From assembly GCA_025267735.1 (NCBI GenBank), contig CM046295.1:10861167-10925166 (forward strand): 64,000 nt of DNA, given 5' to 3'. Below the pieces are notes generated by a model. It saw nothing but the letters and a program-made list of their open reading frames with translations, did not search any database and was not told where the DNA came from. Shown one piece after another: positions 36,905 through 49,699 of the stretch; position 1 is the first letter of the stretch, and each line of letters begins with the position of its first letter. The DNA comes from Mactra quadrangularis. Its lineage: Eukaryota; Mollusca; Bivalvia; Venerida; Mactridae. The translations under genes were made by a program, and so were the position numbers.

Positions 36905-37278
36905 TCTGTTGGGTTAAATGCCATAGCAACACATAATAGGTTATAGCTCATGCATGCTCAGTCTCGCAGAGCTAAAAACAATCTGTCAGATCCCAGTTCT
37001 TACCGGGAAGGAGAAGATATCCCCGTCGTCAGCCCACCTACTCACTCTTCCTGAAAGGTTTGATCCCTGTTTTTAGCTGTAAACCAAGTACTGAGCACAG
37101 ACTTTAACCAGTGACTGACTACTGCCCTTCATGATTTAGAATCAGTGGTAGGAGGAAAAATAGCTGTAGAAAATACTTCATGGCCAAGCCCCACGGAAGC
37201 ATTCCTGCCTTGGATCTGAACCCACATCACATCTCTCGGTAGACTTGTGCCCTACCAACTGAGCTAGCTGGGTGGCTA
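36905..37278 (-). mobile_element. tRNA-headed SINE with ~100-bp internal insertion, minus strand
   Basis: The head (CCACCCAGCTAGCTCAGTTG in reverse), body and tail motif (TTGGGTTAAATGCCATAGC) are all present. An extra segment at about 36,935-37,035 (containing CATGCATGCTCAGTCTCGC and TTACCGGGAAGGAG) separates the tail motif from the body and is absent in other copies. Confidence 0.75.
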
Positions 37279-37454
37279 ACAAGCAAGTAGTCAAGGGTTC
37301 ATTAGATATCCCTCTTCCTTATTAAAAATGATACTTACTATTGATTATCCAGATATTTGTCTTGTAGATATCTATGTGATAAATCAGAGACCAATGTTAA
37401 AGAAATAATCTGAAAATAGTCAAGATATATTTGTTAGATATCTAGTAGTATGAA

Positions 37455-37575
37455 AGACGCCTCGCTATCTTGGACAGTGTATGTGTTGTACTCAAGTCTA
37501 CTGATCAAGGGTTCGATCCCAGCAGAGCATACTTTTCGTGGAGTTGCGTCATGAAATAATTTGTATGGGCTGTGA
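37455..37575 (+). mobile_element. Degenerate SINE head, plus strand
   Basis: Box B GGGTTCGATCCC (37,508) is well kept and is preceded by CTACTGATCAA, which stands before box B in the other SINEs. GTGGAGTTGCGTCATGAAATAA follows in short pieces that match the body. Box A is poorly kept and the tail is absent. Confidence 0.6.
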
Positions 37576-37623
37576 TCTGTTGCCACATAGGTGAGCCGAC
37601 TTAAAACTCTCAACTCTCCCAGG

Positions 37624-37680
37624 GCTCTTGAAGACTCTAAAAGAGAACATGCCATGTTCTCTTCTAGAGTCTTCAAGAGC
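37624..37680. repeat. Near-perfect 28-bp palindrome with 1-nt centre
   Basis: The left arm 37,624-37,651 (GCTCTTGAAGACTCTA then AAAGAGAACATG) is matched in reverse by 37,653-37,680 with one mismatch in 28. On a minus-strand transcript the mismatch would become a G-U pair, so the hairpin would be fully paired. A further CC/GG context lies outside the arms. Confidence 0.9.
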
Positions 37681-38130
37681 TGGCCCCCAGCAATAAGAGA
37701 CCACTGAAAAGATGATTTAAGCTTCATCTGCTGTGGGTTTTATTAATACATAGTCATAAACAGCAAGGCTGTAACACAACTTCAGTAAAACATACAGTGT
37801 CGACTTAACCTCCAGTGGCTCCACTTGCCTACTTACTAACTTAGACTGTACTTCAATTTAACAGGAGATGGGGTCTAAAAAAGCTTGGAAAGCATAAAAT
37901 TCACTTCATAAGTCAACTAATAAACTATTTCTAAAAATAGATCTGCATTTGTCCATTATTTTATCTCAAATAGAGATCAATTTATATATGTAGCATTATC
38001 ATATTACCCCACCCACCCTTAGTTACCAAATAAACAACTAATATAACCTTGGAATATACCGTCTTCAGCATTCAAATGAAGCAATGAAACAATTAAAATG
38101 CTTTAAAATGCTTTCTTTAATCAATAACAC
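37681..38130. other. AT-rich DNA, nothing seen
   Basis: No gene, RNA gene or repeat that I can support is visible here. Confidence 0.4.
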
Positions 38131-38135
38131 AGTTT

Positions 38136-38269
38136 ATACTTACACACAACGATGTATAGTTGAGAAAATGCAGTTGAATTACACGGAGAAGTGACGTGAC
38201 GGATTTTATCGACAATTTAACCGGAACTCCTCATGACGCAATGCATTATGGGATTTTGGAATAAAGAGA
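38136..38269 (-). promoter_or_regulatory. Promoter-like right end of the insert, minus strand
   Basis: Reading leftward, the right inverted end contains TCCCATAATGCATTGCG, a close fit to my memory of the ZNF143/Staf site, then an ETS-like GAGTTCCGG and CRE-like CGTCACGTCAC. A donor-like TGT/GTAAGTAT follows at 38,143-38,136. The arrangement mirrors the left end and faces inward. Whether it drives transcription is inference; the same bases also form the terminal inverted repeat. Confidence 0.35.
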
Positions 38270-41200
38270 ATTCGCACACCGAGGTGCGCCATGGCAACAG
38301 AGCCGCAAAGTATACCGTGCAATATGGCTATATACGGCTATAGAACAGCAAAACTGGCCGCCTCATCCTGGTGTCCCGAGGTTCGCACGCGTTTTTTACT
38401 ACCTTAATGTAGTTAGTTACTTGTTTGAACACATTTTGTCGATGCCCTACGTAGTTAGCAACCCATTTGCACAAAAATCATACCTGCGCAGTGAGATGCG
38501 CAGTAGCTACAGAGCCACAAAATCGCCCCTCATCTTGGTGTCCCGAGATTTGTACGGGTATTCTCGGTACCTAAACGTGGTGCGTTTGGTGTTTAAACAC
38601 GTTTTTCAAGTGCCCTGGATGGTTAGCAACCTAACTGCAAAAAAATCACATTCGCACACCGAGGTGCGCCATGGCAACAGAGCCGCAAAGTATACCGTGC
38701 AATATGGCTATATACGGCTATAGAACAGCAAAACTGGCCGCCTCATCCTGGTGTCCCGAGGTTTGCACGCGTTTTTTTGCTACCTTAATGTAGTTAGTTA
38801 CTTGTTTGAACACATTTTGCGATGCCCTACGTAGTTAGCAACCCATTTGCACAAAAATCATACCTGCGCAGTGAGATGCGCAGTGGCTACAGAGCCACAA
38901 AGTCGCCCCTCATCCTGGTGTCCCGAGATTTGCACGGGTATTCTCGGTACCTAAACGTGGTGGGTTTGGTGTTTAAACACGTTTTTCAGGTGCCCTAGAT
39001 GGTTAGCAACCTAACTGCAAAAAATCACATTCGCACACCGAGGTGCGCCATCGCAACAGAGCCGCAAAGTATACCGTGCAAAATGACTATATACGGCTAT
39101 AGAACAGCAAAACTGGCCGCCTCATCCTGGTGTCCCGAGGTTTGCACGCGTTTTTTGTTACCTTAATGTAGTTAGTTACTTGTTTGAACACATTTTGTCG
39201 ATGCCCTACGTAGTTAGCAACCCATTTGCACAAAAATCATACCTGCGCAGTGAGATGAGCAGTGGCTACAGAGCCACAAAGTCGCCCCCTCATCCTGGTG
39301 TCCCGAGATTTGCACGGGAATTCTCGGTACCTGGTATTGTGTTTAAACACGTTTTTTAGGTGCCCTAGATGATTAGCAACCTAACGGCAAAAAATCACAT
39401 TCGCACACCGAGGTGCGCCATGGCAACAGAGCCGCATAGTATACCGTGCAATATGGCTTTATACGGCTATAGAACAGCAAAACTGGCCGCCTCATCCTGG
39501 TGTCCCGAGGTTTGCATGCGTTTTTTGCTACCTAAATGTAGTTAGTTACTTGTTTGAACACATTTTGTCGATGCCCTACGTAGTCAGCAACCCATTTGCA
39601 CAAAAATCATTCCGGCGCAGTGAGATGCGCAGTGGCTACAGAGCCACAAAGTCGCCCCTCATCCTGGTGTCCCGAGATTTGCACGGGTATTCTCGGTACC
39701 TAAAAGTGGTGGATTTGGTGTTAAAACACGTTTTTCAGGTGCCCTGGATGGTTAGCAACCAAACTTCAAAAAATCACATTCGCACACCGAGGTGCGCCAT
39801 GGCAACAGAGCCGCAAAGTATACCGTGCAATATGGCTATATACGGCTATAGAACAGCAAAACTGGCCGCCTCATCCTGGTGTCCCGAGGTTTGCACGCGT
39901 TTTTTGCTATCTTAATGTAGTTAGTTACTTGTTTGAACACATTTTGTCGATGCCCTACGTAGTTAGCAACCCATTTGCACAAAAATCATACCTGCGCAGT
40001 GAGATGCGCAGTGGCTACAGAGCCACAAAGTCGCCCCTCATCCTGGTGTCCCGAGATTTGCACGGGTATTCTCGGTACCTAAACGTGGTGGGTTTAGTGT
40101 TTAAACACGTTTTTCAGGTGCCCTAGATAGTTAGCAACCTAACTGCAAAAAATCAAATTCGCACACTGAGGTGCGCCATGGCAACAGAGCCGCAAATTAT
40201 ACCGTGCAATATGGCTATATACGGCTATAGAACAGCAAAACTGGCCGCCTCATCCTGGTGTCCCGAGGTTTGCACGCATTTTCTGCTACCTTAATGTACG
40301 TAGTTACTTGTTTGAACAAATTTTGTCGATGCCCTACGTAGTTAGCAACCCATTTGCACAAAAAGCATGCCTGTGCAGTGAGATGCGCAGTGGCTACAGA
40401 GCCACAAAGTCGCCCCTCATCCTGGTGTCCCGAGATTTTCACGGGTATTCTCGGTACCTAAACGTGGTGGGTTTGGTGTTTAAACACGTTTTTCAGGTGC
40501 CCTGGATGGTTAGCAACCTAACTGCAAAAAATCACATTCGCACACCGAGGTGCGCCATGGCAACAGAGCCGCAAAGTATACCGTGCAATATGGCTATATA
40601 CGGCTATAGAACAGCAAAACTGGCCGCCTCATCCTGGTGTCCCGAGGTTTGCACGCGTTTTTTGCTACCTTAATGTAGTTAGTTACTTGTTTGAACACAT
40701 TTTGTCGATGCCCTACGTAGTTAGCAACCCATTTGCACAAAAAGCATGCCTGTGCAGTGAGATGCGCAGTGGCTACAGAGCCACAAAGTCGCCCCTCATC
40801 CTGGTGTCCCGAGATTTTCACGGGTATTCTCGGTACCTAAACGTGGTGGGTTTGGTGTTTGAACACGTTGTTCAGGTGCCCGAGTTACTTAGCAACCTAA
40901 CTGCAAAAAATCACATTCGCACACCGAGGTGCGCCATGGCAACAGAGCCGCAAAGTATACCGTGCAATATGGCTATATACGGCTATAGAACAGCAAAACT
41001 GGCCGCCTCATCCTGGTGTCCCGAGGTTTGCACGCGTTTTTTGCTACATTAATGTAGTTAGTTACTTGTTTGAACAAATTTCTTGGATGCCCTACGTAGT
41101 TAGCAACCCATTTGCACAAAAATCATACCTGCGCAGTGAGATGCGCAGTAGCTACAGAGCCACAAAGTCGCCCCTCATCCTGGTGTCCCGAGATTTGCAC

Positions 41201-42579
41201 GGGTATTCTCGGTACCTAAACGTGGTGGGTTTGGTGTTTAAACACGTTTTTCAGGTGCCCTGTCTGGTTAGCAACCTAACTGCAAAAAATCACATTCGCA
41301 CACCGAGGTGCACCATGGCACCAGAGCCGCAAAGTATACCGTGCAATATGGCTATATACGGCTATAGAACAGCAAAACTGGCCGCCTCATCCTGATGTCC
41401 CGAGGTTTGCACGCGTTTTTTGCAACCTTAATGTAGTTAGTTACTTGTTTGAACAAATTTTGTCGATGCCCTACGTAGTTAGCAACCCATTTGCACAAAA
41501 TTCATACATGCGCAGTGAGATGCGCAGTGGCTACAGAGCCACAAAGTCGCCCCTCATCCTGGTGTCCCGAGATTTGCACGGGTATTCTCGGTACCTAAAC
41601 GTGGTGGGTTTGGTGTTTAAACACGTTTTTCAGGTGCCCTAGATGGTTAGCAACCTAACTGCAAAAATCACATTCGAACACCGAGGTGCGCCATGGCAAC
41701 AGAGCCGCAAAGTATACCGTGCAATATGGCTATATACGGCTATAGAACAGCAAAACTGGCCGCCTCATCCTGGTGTCCCGAGGTTTGCACGCGTTTTTTG
41801 CAACCTTAATGTAGTTAGTTACTTAAATGAACAAATTTTGTCGATGCCCTACGTAGTTAGCAACCCATTTGCACAAAAATCATACCTGCGCAGTGAGATG
41901 CGCAGTGGCTACAGAGCCACAAAGTCGCCCCTCATCCTGGTGTCCCGAGATTTGCACGGGTATTCTCGGTACCTAAACGTGGTGGGTTGGGTGTTTAAAC
42001 ACGTTTTTTCAGGTGCCCTAGATGGTTAGCAACCTAACTGCAAAAAATCACATTCGAACACCGAGGTGCGCCATGGCAACAGAGCCGCAAAGTATACCGT
42101 GCAATATGGCTATATACGGCTATAGAACAGCAAAACTGGCCGCCTCATCCTGGTGTCCCGAGGTTTGCACGCGTTTTTTGCAACCTTAATGTAGTTAGTT
42201 ACTTGTTTGAACAAATTTTGTCGATGCCCTACGTAGTTAGCAACCCATTTGCACAAAAATCATACCTGCGCAGTGAGATGCGCAGTGGCTACAGAGCCAC
42301 AAAGTCGCCCCTCATCCTGGTGTCCCGAGATTTGCACGGGTATTCTCGGTACCTAAACGTAGTGGGTTTGGTGTTTAAACACGTTTTTCAGGTGCCCTAG
42401 ATGGTTAGCAACCTAACTGCAAAAAATCACATTCGCACACCGAGGTGCGGCATGGCAACAGAGCCGCAAAGTATACGGTGCAATATGGCTATATACGGCT
42501 ATAGAACAGCAAAACTGGCCGCCTCATCCTGGTGTCCCGAGGTTTGCACGCGTTTTTTTGCTACCTTAATGTAGTTAGT

Positions 42580-44860
42580 TACTTGTTTGAACACATTTTG
42601 TCGATGCCCTACGTAGTTAGCAACCCATTTGCACAAAAATCATACCTGCGCAGTGAGATGCGCAGTGGCTACAGAGCCACAAAATCGCCCCCTATCCTGG
42701 TGTCCCGAGATTTTCACGGGTATTCTCGGTACCTAATCGTGATGGGTTTGGTGTTTAAACACGTTGTTCAGGTGGCCGAGATGGTTAGCAACCTAACTGC
42801 AAAAAATCACATTCGCACACCGAGGTGCGCCATCGCAACAGAGCCGCAAAGTATACCGTGCAAAATGGCTATATACGGCTATAGAACAGCAAAACTGGCG
42901 GCCTCATCCTGGTGTCCCGAGGTTTGCACGCGTTTTTTGTTACCTTAATGTAGTTAGTTACTTGTTTGAACACATTTTGTCGATGCCCTACGTAGTTAGC
43001 AACCCATTTGCACAAAAATCATACCTGCGCAGTGAGATGAGCAGTGGCTACAGAGCCACAAAGTCGCCCCTCATCCTGGTGTCCCGAGATTTTCACGGGA
43101 ATTCTCGGTACCTAAACGTGGTGGGTATTGTGTTAAAACACGTTTTTTAGGTGCCCTAGATGATTAGCAACCTAACTGCAAAAAATCACATTCGCACACC
43201 GAGGTGCGCCATGGCAACAGAGCCGCATAGTATACCGTGCAATATGGCTTTATACGGCTATAGAACAGCAAAACTGGCCGCCTCATCCTGGTGTCCCGAG
43301 GTTTGCATGCGTTTTTTGCTACCTAAATGTAGTTAGTTACTTGTTTGAACACATTTTGTCGATGCCCTACGTAGTTAGCAACCCATTTGCACAAAAATCA
43401 TACCTGCGCAGTGAGATGGGCAATGGCTACAGAGCCACAAAGTCGCCCCTCATCCTGGTGTCCCGAGATTTGCACGGGTATTCTCGGTACCTAAAAGTGG
43501 TGGATTTGGTGTTAAAACACGTTTTTCAGGTGCCCTGGATAATTAGCAACCAAACTTCAAAAAATCACATTCGCACACCGAGGTGCGCCATGGCAACAGA
43601 GCCGCAAAGTATACCGTGCAATATGGCTATATACGGCTATAGAACAGCAAAACTGGCCGCCTCATCCTGGTGTCCCGAGGTTTGCACGCGTTTTTTGCTA
43701 CCTTAATGTAGTTAGTTACTTGTTTGAACACATTTTGTCGATGCCCTACGTAGTTAGCAACCCATTTGCACAAAAATCATACCTGCGCAGTGAGATGCGC
43801 AGTGGCTACAGAGCCACAAAATCGCCCCCTATCCTGGTGTCCCGAGATTTGCACGGGTATTCTCGGTACCTAATCGTGATGGGTTTGGTGTTTAAACACG
43901 TTGTTCAGGTGGCCGAGATGGTTAGCAACCTAACTGCAAAAAATCACATTCGCACACCGAGGTGCGCCATCGCAACAGAGCCGCAAAGTATACCGTGCAA
44001 AATGGCTATATACGGCTATAGAACAGCAAAACTGGCGGCCTCATCCTGGTTGTCCCGAGGTTTGCACGCGTTTTTTGTTACCTTAATGTAGTTAGTTACT
44101 TGTTTGAACACATTTTGTCGATGCCCTACGTAGTTAGCAACCCATTTGCACAAAAATCATACCTGCGCAGTGAGATGAGCAGTGGCTACAGAGCCACAAA
44201 ATCGCCCCTCATCCTGGTGTCCCGAGATTTTCACGGGAATTCTCGGTACCTAAACGTGGTGGGTATTGTGTTAAAACACGTTTTTTAGGTGCCCTAGATG
44301 ATTAGCAACCTAACTGCAAAAAATCACATTCGCACACCGAGGTGCGCCATGGCAACAGAGCCGCATAGTATACCGTGCAATATGGCTTTATACGGCTATA
44401 GAACAGCAAAACTGGCCGCCTCATCCTGGTTTCCCGAGGTTTGCATGCGTTTTTTGCTACCTAAATGTAGTTAGTTACTTGTTTGAACACATTTTGTCGA
44501 TGCCCTACGTAGTTAGCAACCCATTTGCACAAAAATCATACCTGCGCAGTGAGATGCGCAGTGGCTACAGAGCCACAAAGTCGCCCCTCATCCTGGTGTC
44601 CCGAGATTTGCACGGGTATTCTCGGTACCTAAAAGTGGTGGATTTGGTGTTAAAACACGTTTTTCAGGTGCCCTGGATAATTAGCAACCAAACTTCAAAA
44701 AATCACATTCGCACACCGAGGTGCGCCATGGCAACAGAGCCGCAAAGTATACCGTGCAATATGGCTATATACGGCTATAGAACAGCAAAACTGGCCGCCT
44801 CATCCTGGTGTCCCGAGGTTTGCACGCGTTTTTTGCTATCTTAATGTAGTTAGTTACTTG
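42580..44860. repeat. Tandem duplication of a 3-unit (~1,138-bp) block
   Basis: Marker units recur 1,138 bases apart: ACCTAATCGTGATGG with CAGGTGGCCGAG (42,733 and 43,870), GATTTTCACGGGAATTCTCG (43,088 and 44,225) and CTAAAAGTGGTGG with CTGGATAATTAGC (43,491 and 44,629). Confidence 0.8.
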
Positions 44861-47800
44861 TTTGAACACATTTTGTCGATGCCCTACGTAGTTAGCAACC
44901 CATTTGCACAAAAATCATACCTGCGCAGTGAGATGCGCAGTGGCTACAGAGCCACAAAGTCGCCCCTCATCCTGGTGTCCCGAGATTTGCACGGGTATTC
45001 TCGGTACCTAAACGTGGTGGGTTTAGTGTTTAAACACGTTTTCCAGGTGCCCTAGATAGTTAGCAACCTAACTGCAAAAAATCACATTCGCACACCGAGG
45101 TGCGCCTTGGCAACAGAGCCGCAAATTATACCGTGCAATATGGCTATATACGGCTATAGAACAGCAAAACTGGCCGCGTCATCCTGGTGTCCCGAGGTTT
45201 GCACGCATTTTTTGCTACCTTAATGTAGTTAGTTACTTTTTTGAACAAATTTTGTCGATGCCCTACGTAGTTAGCAACCCATTTGCACAAAAATCATGCC
45301 TGTGCAGTGAGATGCGCAGTGGCTACAGAGCCACAAAGTCGCCCCTCATCCTGGTGTGCCGAGATTTGCACGGGTATTCTCGGTACCTAAACGTGGTGGG
45401 TTTGGTGTTTAAACACGTTTTTCAGGTGCCCTAGATGGTTAGCAACCTAACTGCAAAAAATCACATTCGAACACCGAGGTGCGCTATGACAACAGAGCCG
45501 CAAAGTATACCGTGCAATATGGCTATATACGGCTATAGAACAGCAAAACTGGCCGCCTCATCCTGGTGTCCCGAGGTTTGCACGCGTTTTTTGCTACCTT
45601 AATGTAGTTAGTTACTTGTTTGAACATATTTTGTCGATGCCCTACGTAGTTAGCAACCCATTTGCACAAAAATCATACCTGCGCAGTGAGATGCGCAGTG
45701 GCTACAGAGCCACAAAATCGCCCCTCATCCTGGTGTCCCGAGATTTGCACGGGTATTCTCGGTACCTAAACGTGGTGGGTTTGGTGTTTAAACACGTTGT
45801 TCAGGTGCCCTTGATGGTTAGCAACCTAACTGCAAAAAATCACATTCGCACACCGAGGTGCGCCATGGCAACAGAGCCGCAAAGTATACCGTGCAATATG
45901 GCTATATACGGCTATAGAACAGCAAAACTGGCCGCCTCATCCTGGTGTCCCGAGGTTTGCACGCGTTTTTTGCTACCTTAATGTAGTTAGTTACTTGTTT
46001 GAACACATTTTGTCGATGCCCTACGTAGTTAGCAACCCATTTGCACAAAAATCATACCTGCGCAGTGAGATGCGCAACGGCTACAGAGCCACAAAGTCGC
46101 CCCTCATCCTGGTGTCCCGAGATTTGCACGGGTATTCTCGGTACCTAAACGTGGTGGGTTTGGTGTATAAACACGTTTTTCAGGTGCCCTAGATGGTTAG
46201 CAACCTAACTGCAAAAAATCACATTCGAACACCGAGGTGCGCCATGGCAACAGAGCCGCAAAGTATACCGTGCAATATGGCTATATACGGCTATAGAACA
46301 GCAAAACTGGCCGCCTCATCCTGGTGTCCCGAGGTTTGCACGCGTTTTTTGCTACCTTAATGTAGTTAGTTACTTGTTTGAACACATTTTGTCGATGCCC
46401 TACGTAGTTAGCAACCCATTTGCATAAAATCATACCTGCGCAGTGAGATGAGCAGTGGCTACAGAGCCACAAAGTCGCCCCTCATCCTGGTGTCCCGAGA
46501 TTTGCACGGGAATTCTCGGTTCCTAAACGTGGTGGGTATTGTGTTTAAACACGTTTTTTAGGTGCCCTAGATGATTAGCAACCTAACTGCAAAAAATCAC
46601 ATTCGCACACCGAGGTGCGCCATGGCAACAGAGCCGCATAGTATACCGTGCAATATGGCTTTATACGGCTATAGAACAGCAAAACTGGCCGCCTCATCCT
46701 GGTGTCCCGAGGTTTGCATGCGTTTTTTGCTACCTAAATGTAGTTAGTTACTTGTTTGAACACATTTTGTCGATGCCCTACGTAGTTAGCAACCCATTTG
46801 CACAAAAATCATACCTGCGCAGTGAGATGCGCAGTGGCTACAGAGCCACAAAGTCGCCCCTCATCCTGGTGTCCCGAGATTTGCACGGGTATTCTCGGTA
46901 CCTAAAAGTGGTGGATTTGGTGTTAAAACACGTTTTTCAGATGCCCTGGATAATTAGCAACCAAACTTCAAAAAATCACATTCGCACACCGAGGTGCGCC
47001 ATGGCAACAGAGCCGCAAAGTATACCGTGCAATATGGCTATATACGGCTATAGAACAGCAAAACTGGCCGCCTCATCCTGGTGTCCCGAGGTTTGCACGC
47101 GTTTTTTGCTATCTTAATGTAGTTAGTTACTTGTTTGAACACATTTTGTCGATGCCCTACGTAGTTAGCAACCCATTTGCACAAAAATCATACCTGCGCA
47201 GTGAGATGCGCAGTGGCTACAGAGCCACAAAGTCGCCCCTCATCCTGGTGTCCCGAGATTTACACGGGTATTCTCGGTACCTAAACGTGGTGGGTTTAGT
47301 GTTTAAACACGTTTTTCAGGTGCCCTAGATAGTTAGCAACCTATCTGCAAAAAATCACATTCGCACACCGAGGTGCGCCATGGCAACAGAAACGCAAATT
47401 ATACCGTGCAATATGGCTATATACGGCTATAGAACAGCAAAACTGGCCGCGTCATCCTGGAGTCCCGAGGTTTGCACGCATTTTTTGCTACCTTAATGTA
47501 GTTAGTTACTTGTTTGAACAAATTTTGTCGATGCCCTACGTAGTTAGCAACCCATTTGCACAAAAATCATGCCTGTGCAGTGAGATGCGCAGTGGCTACA
47601 GAGCCACAAAGTCGCCCCTCATCCTGGTGTGCCGAGATTTGCACGGGTATTCTCGGTACCTAAACGTGGTGGGTTTGGTGTTTAAACACGTTTTTCAGGT
47701 GCCCTAGATGGTTAGCAACCTAACTGCAAAAAATCACATTCGAACACCGAGGTGCGCCATGGCAACAGAGCCGCAAAGTATACCGTGCAATATGGCTATA

Positions 47801-48750
47801 TACGGCTATAAAACAGCAAAACTGGCCGCCTCATCCTGGTGTCCCGAGGTTTGCACGCGTTTTTTGCTACCTTAATGTAGTTAGTTACTTGTTTGAACAC
47901 ATTTTGTCGATGCCCTACGTAGTTAGCAACCCATTTGCACAAAAATCATACCTGCGCAGTGAGATGCGCAGTGGCTACAGAGCCACAAAATCGCCCCTCA
48001 TCCTGGTGTCCCGAGATTTGCACGGGTATTCTCGGTACCTAAACGTGGTGGGTTTGGTGTTTAAACACGTTGTTCAGGTGCCCTTGATGGTTAGCAACCT
48101 AACTGCAAAAAATCACATTCGCACACCGAGGTGCGCCATGGCAACAGAGCCGCAAAGTATACCGTGCAATATGGCTATATACGGCTATAGAACAGCAAAA
48201 CTGGCCGCCTCATCCTGGTGTCCCGAGGTTTGCACGCGTTTTTTGCTACCTTAATGTAGTTAGTTACTTGTTTGAACACATTTTGTCGATGCCCTACGTA
48301 GTTAGCAACCCATTTGCACAAAAATCATACCTGCGCAGTGAGATGCGCAACGGCTACAGAGCCACAAAGTCGCCCCTCATCCTGGTGTCCCGAGATTTGC
48401 ACGGGTATTCTCGGTACCTAAACGTGGTGGGTTTGGTGTTTAAACACGTTTTTCAGGTGCCCTAGATGGTTAGCAACCTAACTGCAAAAAATCACATTCG
48501 CACACCGAGGTGCGCCATGGCAACAGAGCCGCAAAGTATACCGTGCAATATGGCTATATACGGCTATAGAACAGCAAAACTGGCCGCCTCATCCTGGTGT
48601 CCAGAGGTTTGCACGCGTTTTTTGCTACCTTAATGTAGTTAGTTACTTGTTTGAACACATTTTGTCGATGCCCTACGTAGTTAGCAACCCATTTGCACAA
48701 AAATCATACCTGCGCAGTGAGATGCGCAGTGGCTACAGAGCCACAAAGTC
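44200..48750. repeat. Tandem duplication of a 6-unit (~2.27-kb) block
   Basis: Markers recur 2,273 bases apart: GGATAATTAGCAACCAAAC (44,675 and 46,948), CATGCCTGTGCAGTG (45,296 and 47,569), CTGGTGTGCCGAG (45,352 and 47,625), TGCCCTTGATGG (45,806 and 48,079) and GATGCGCAACGG (46,070 and 48,343). Confidence 0.8.
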
Positions 48751-49699
48751 GCCCCTCATCCTGGTGTCCCGAGATTTGCACGTGTATTCTCGGTACCTAA
48801 ACGTGGTGGGTTTGGTGTTTAAACACGTTTTTCAGGTGCCCTAGATGGTTAGCAACCTAACTGCAAAAAATCACATTCGCACACCGAGGTGCGCCATGGC
48901 AACAGAGCCGCAAAGTATACCGTGCAATATGGCTTTTTACGGCTATAGAACAGCAAAACTGGCCGCCTCATCCTGGTGTCCCGAGGTTTGCACGCGTTTT
49001 TTGCTACCTTAATGTAGTTAGTTACTTGTTTGAACACATTTTGTCGATGCCCTACGTAGATAGCAACCCATTTGCACAAAAATCATACCTGCGCAGTAAG
49101 ATGCGCAGTGGCTACAGAGCCACAAAATCGCCCCTTATCCTGGTGTCCCGAGATTTGCATGGGTATTCTCGGTACCTAAACGTGATGGGTTTGGTGTTTA
49201 AACACGTTGTTCAGGTGCCCGAGATGGTTAGCAACCTAACTGCAAAAAATCACATTCGCACACCGAGGTGCGCCATGGCAACAGAACCGCAAAATATACC
49301 GTGCAATATGGCTGTATACGGCTATAGAACAGCAAAACTGGCCGCTTCATCCTGGTGTCCCGAGGTTTGCACGCGTTTTTTGCTACCTTAATGTAGTTAG
49401 TTACTTGTTTGAACACATTTTGTCGATGCCCTACGTAGTTAGCAACCCATTTGCACAAAAATCATACCTGCGCAGTGAGATGTGCAGTAGCTACAGAGCC
49501 ACAAAATCGCCCCTCATCCTGGTGTCCCGAGATTTGCACGGGTATTCTCGGTACCTAAACGTGGTGGGTTTGGTGTTTAAACACGTTTTTCAGGTGCCCT
49601 GGATGGTTAGCAACCTAACTGCAAAAAATCACATTCGCACACCGAGGTGCGCCATGGCAACAGAGCCGCAAAGTATACCCTGCAAAATGGCTATATACG

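Larger units (their letters stand above)
32528..38269. mobile_element. 5.74-kb insert with inverted ends splitting a satellite unit
   Basis: The satellite stops after CACATTC at 32,527 and resumes in the same phase with ATTCGCACACCG at 38,270, so ATTC is present at both borders as a 4-bp target-duplication candidate. The ends are inverted: 32,535-32,577 aligns to the reverse strand of about 38,219-38,261 with 36 of 43 positions equal (TCCAA, CCATAAT, CATTGCG, CATGAGGA, TTCCGGTT shared). Uninterrupted counterparts of this very unit (GATGGGTTTGG and CCGAGAT upstream, GAGGTTCGCACGCG and GCAGTAGCTACAG downstream) are at 12,340-12,665 and 15,770-16,083. There is no transposase, integrase or polymerase frame in it. 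The inside looks like ordinary host DNA with SINEs. I infer a large non-autonomous element or captured segment; the superfamily is unknown. Confidence 0.65.
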
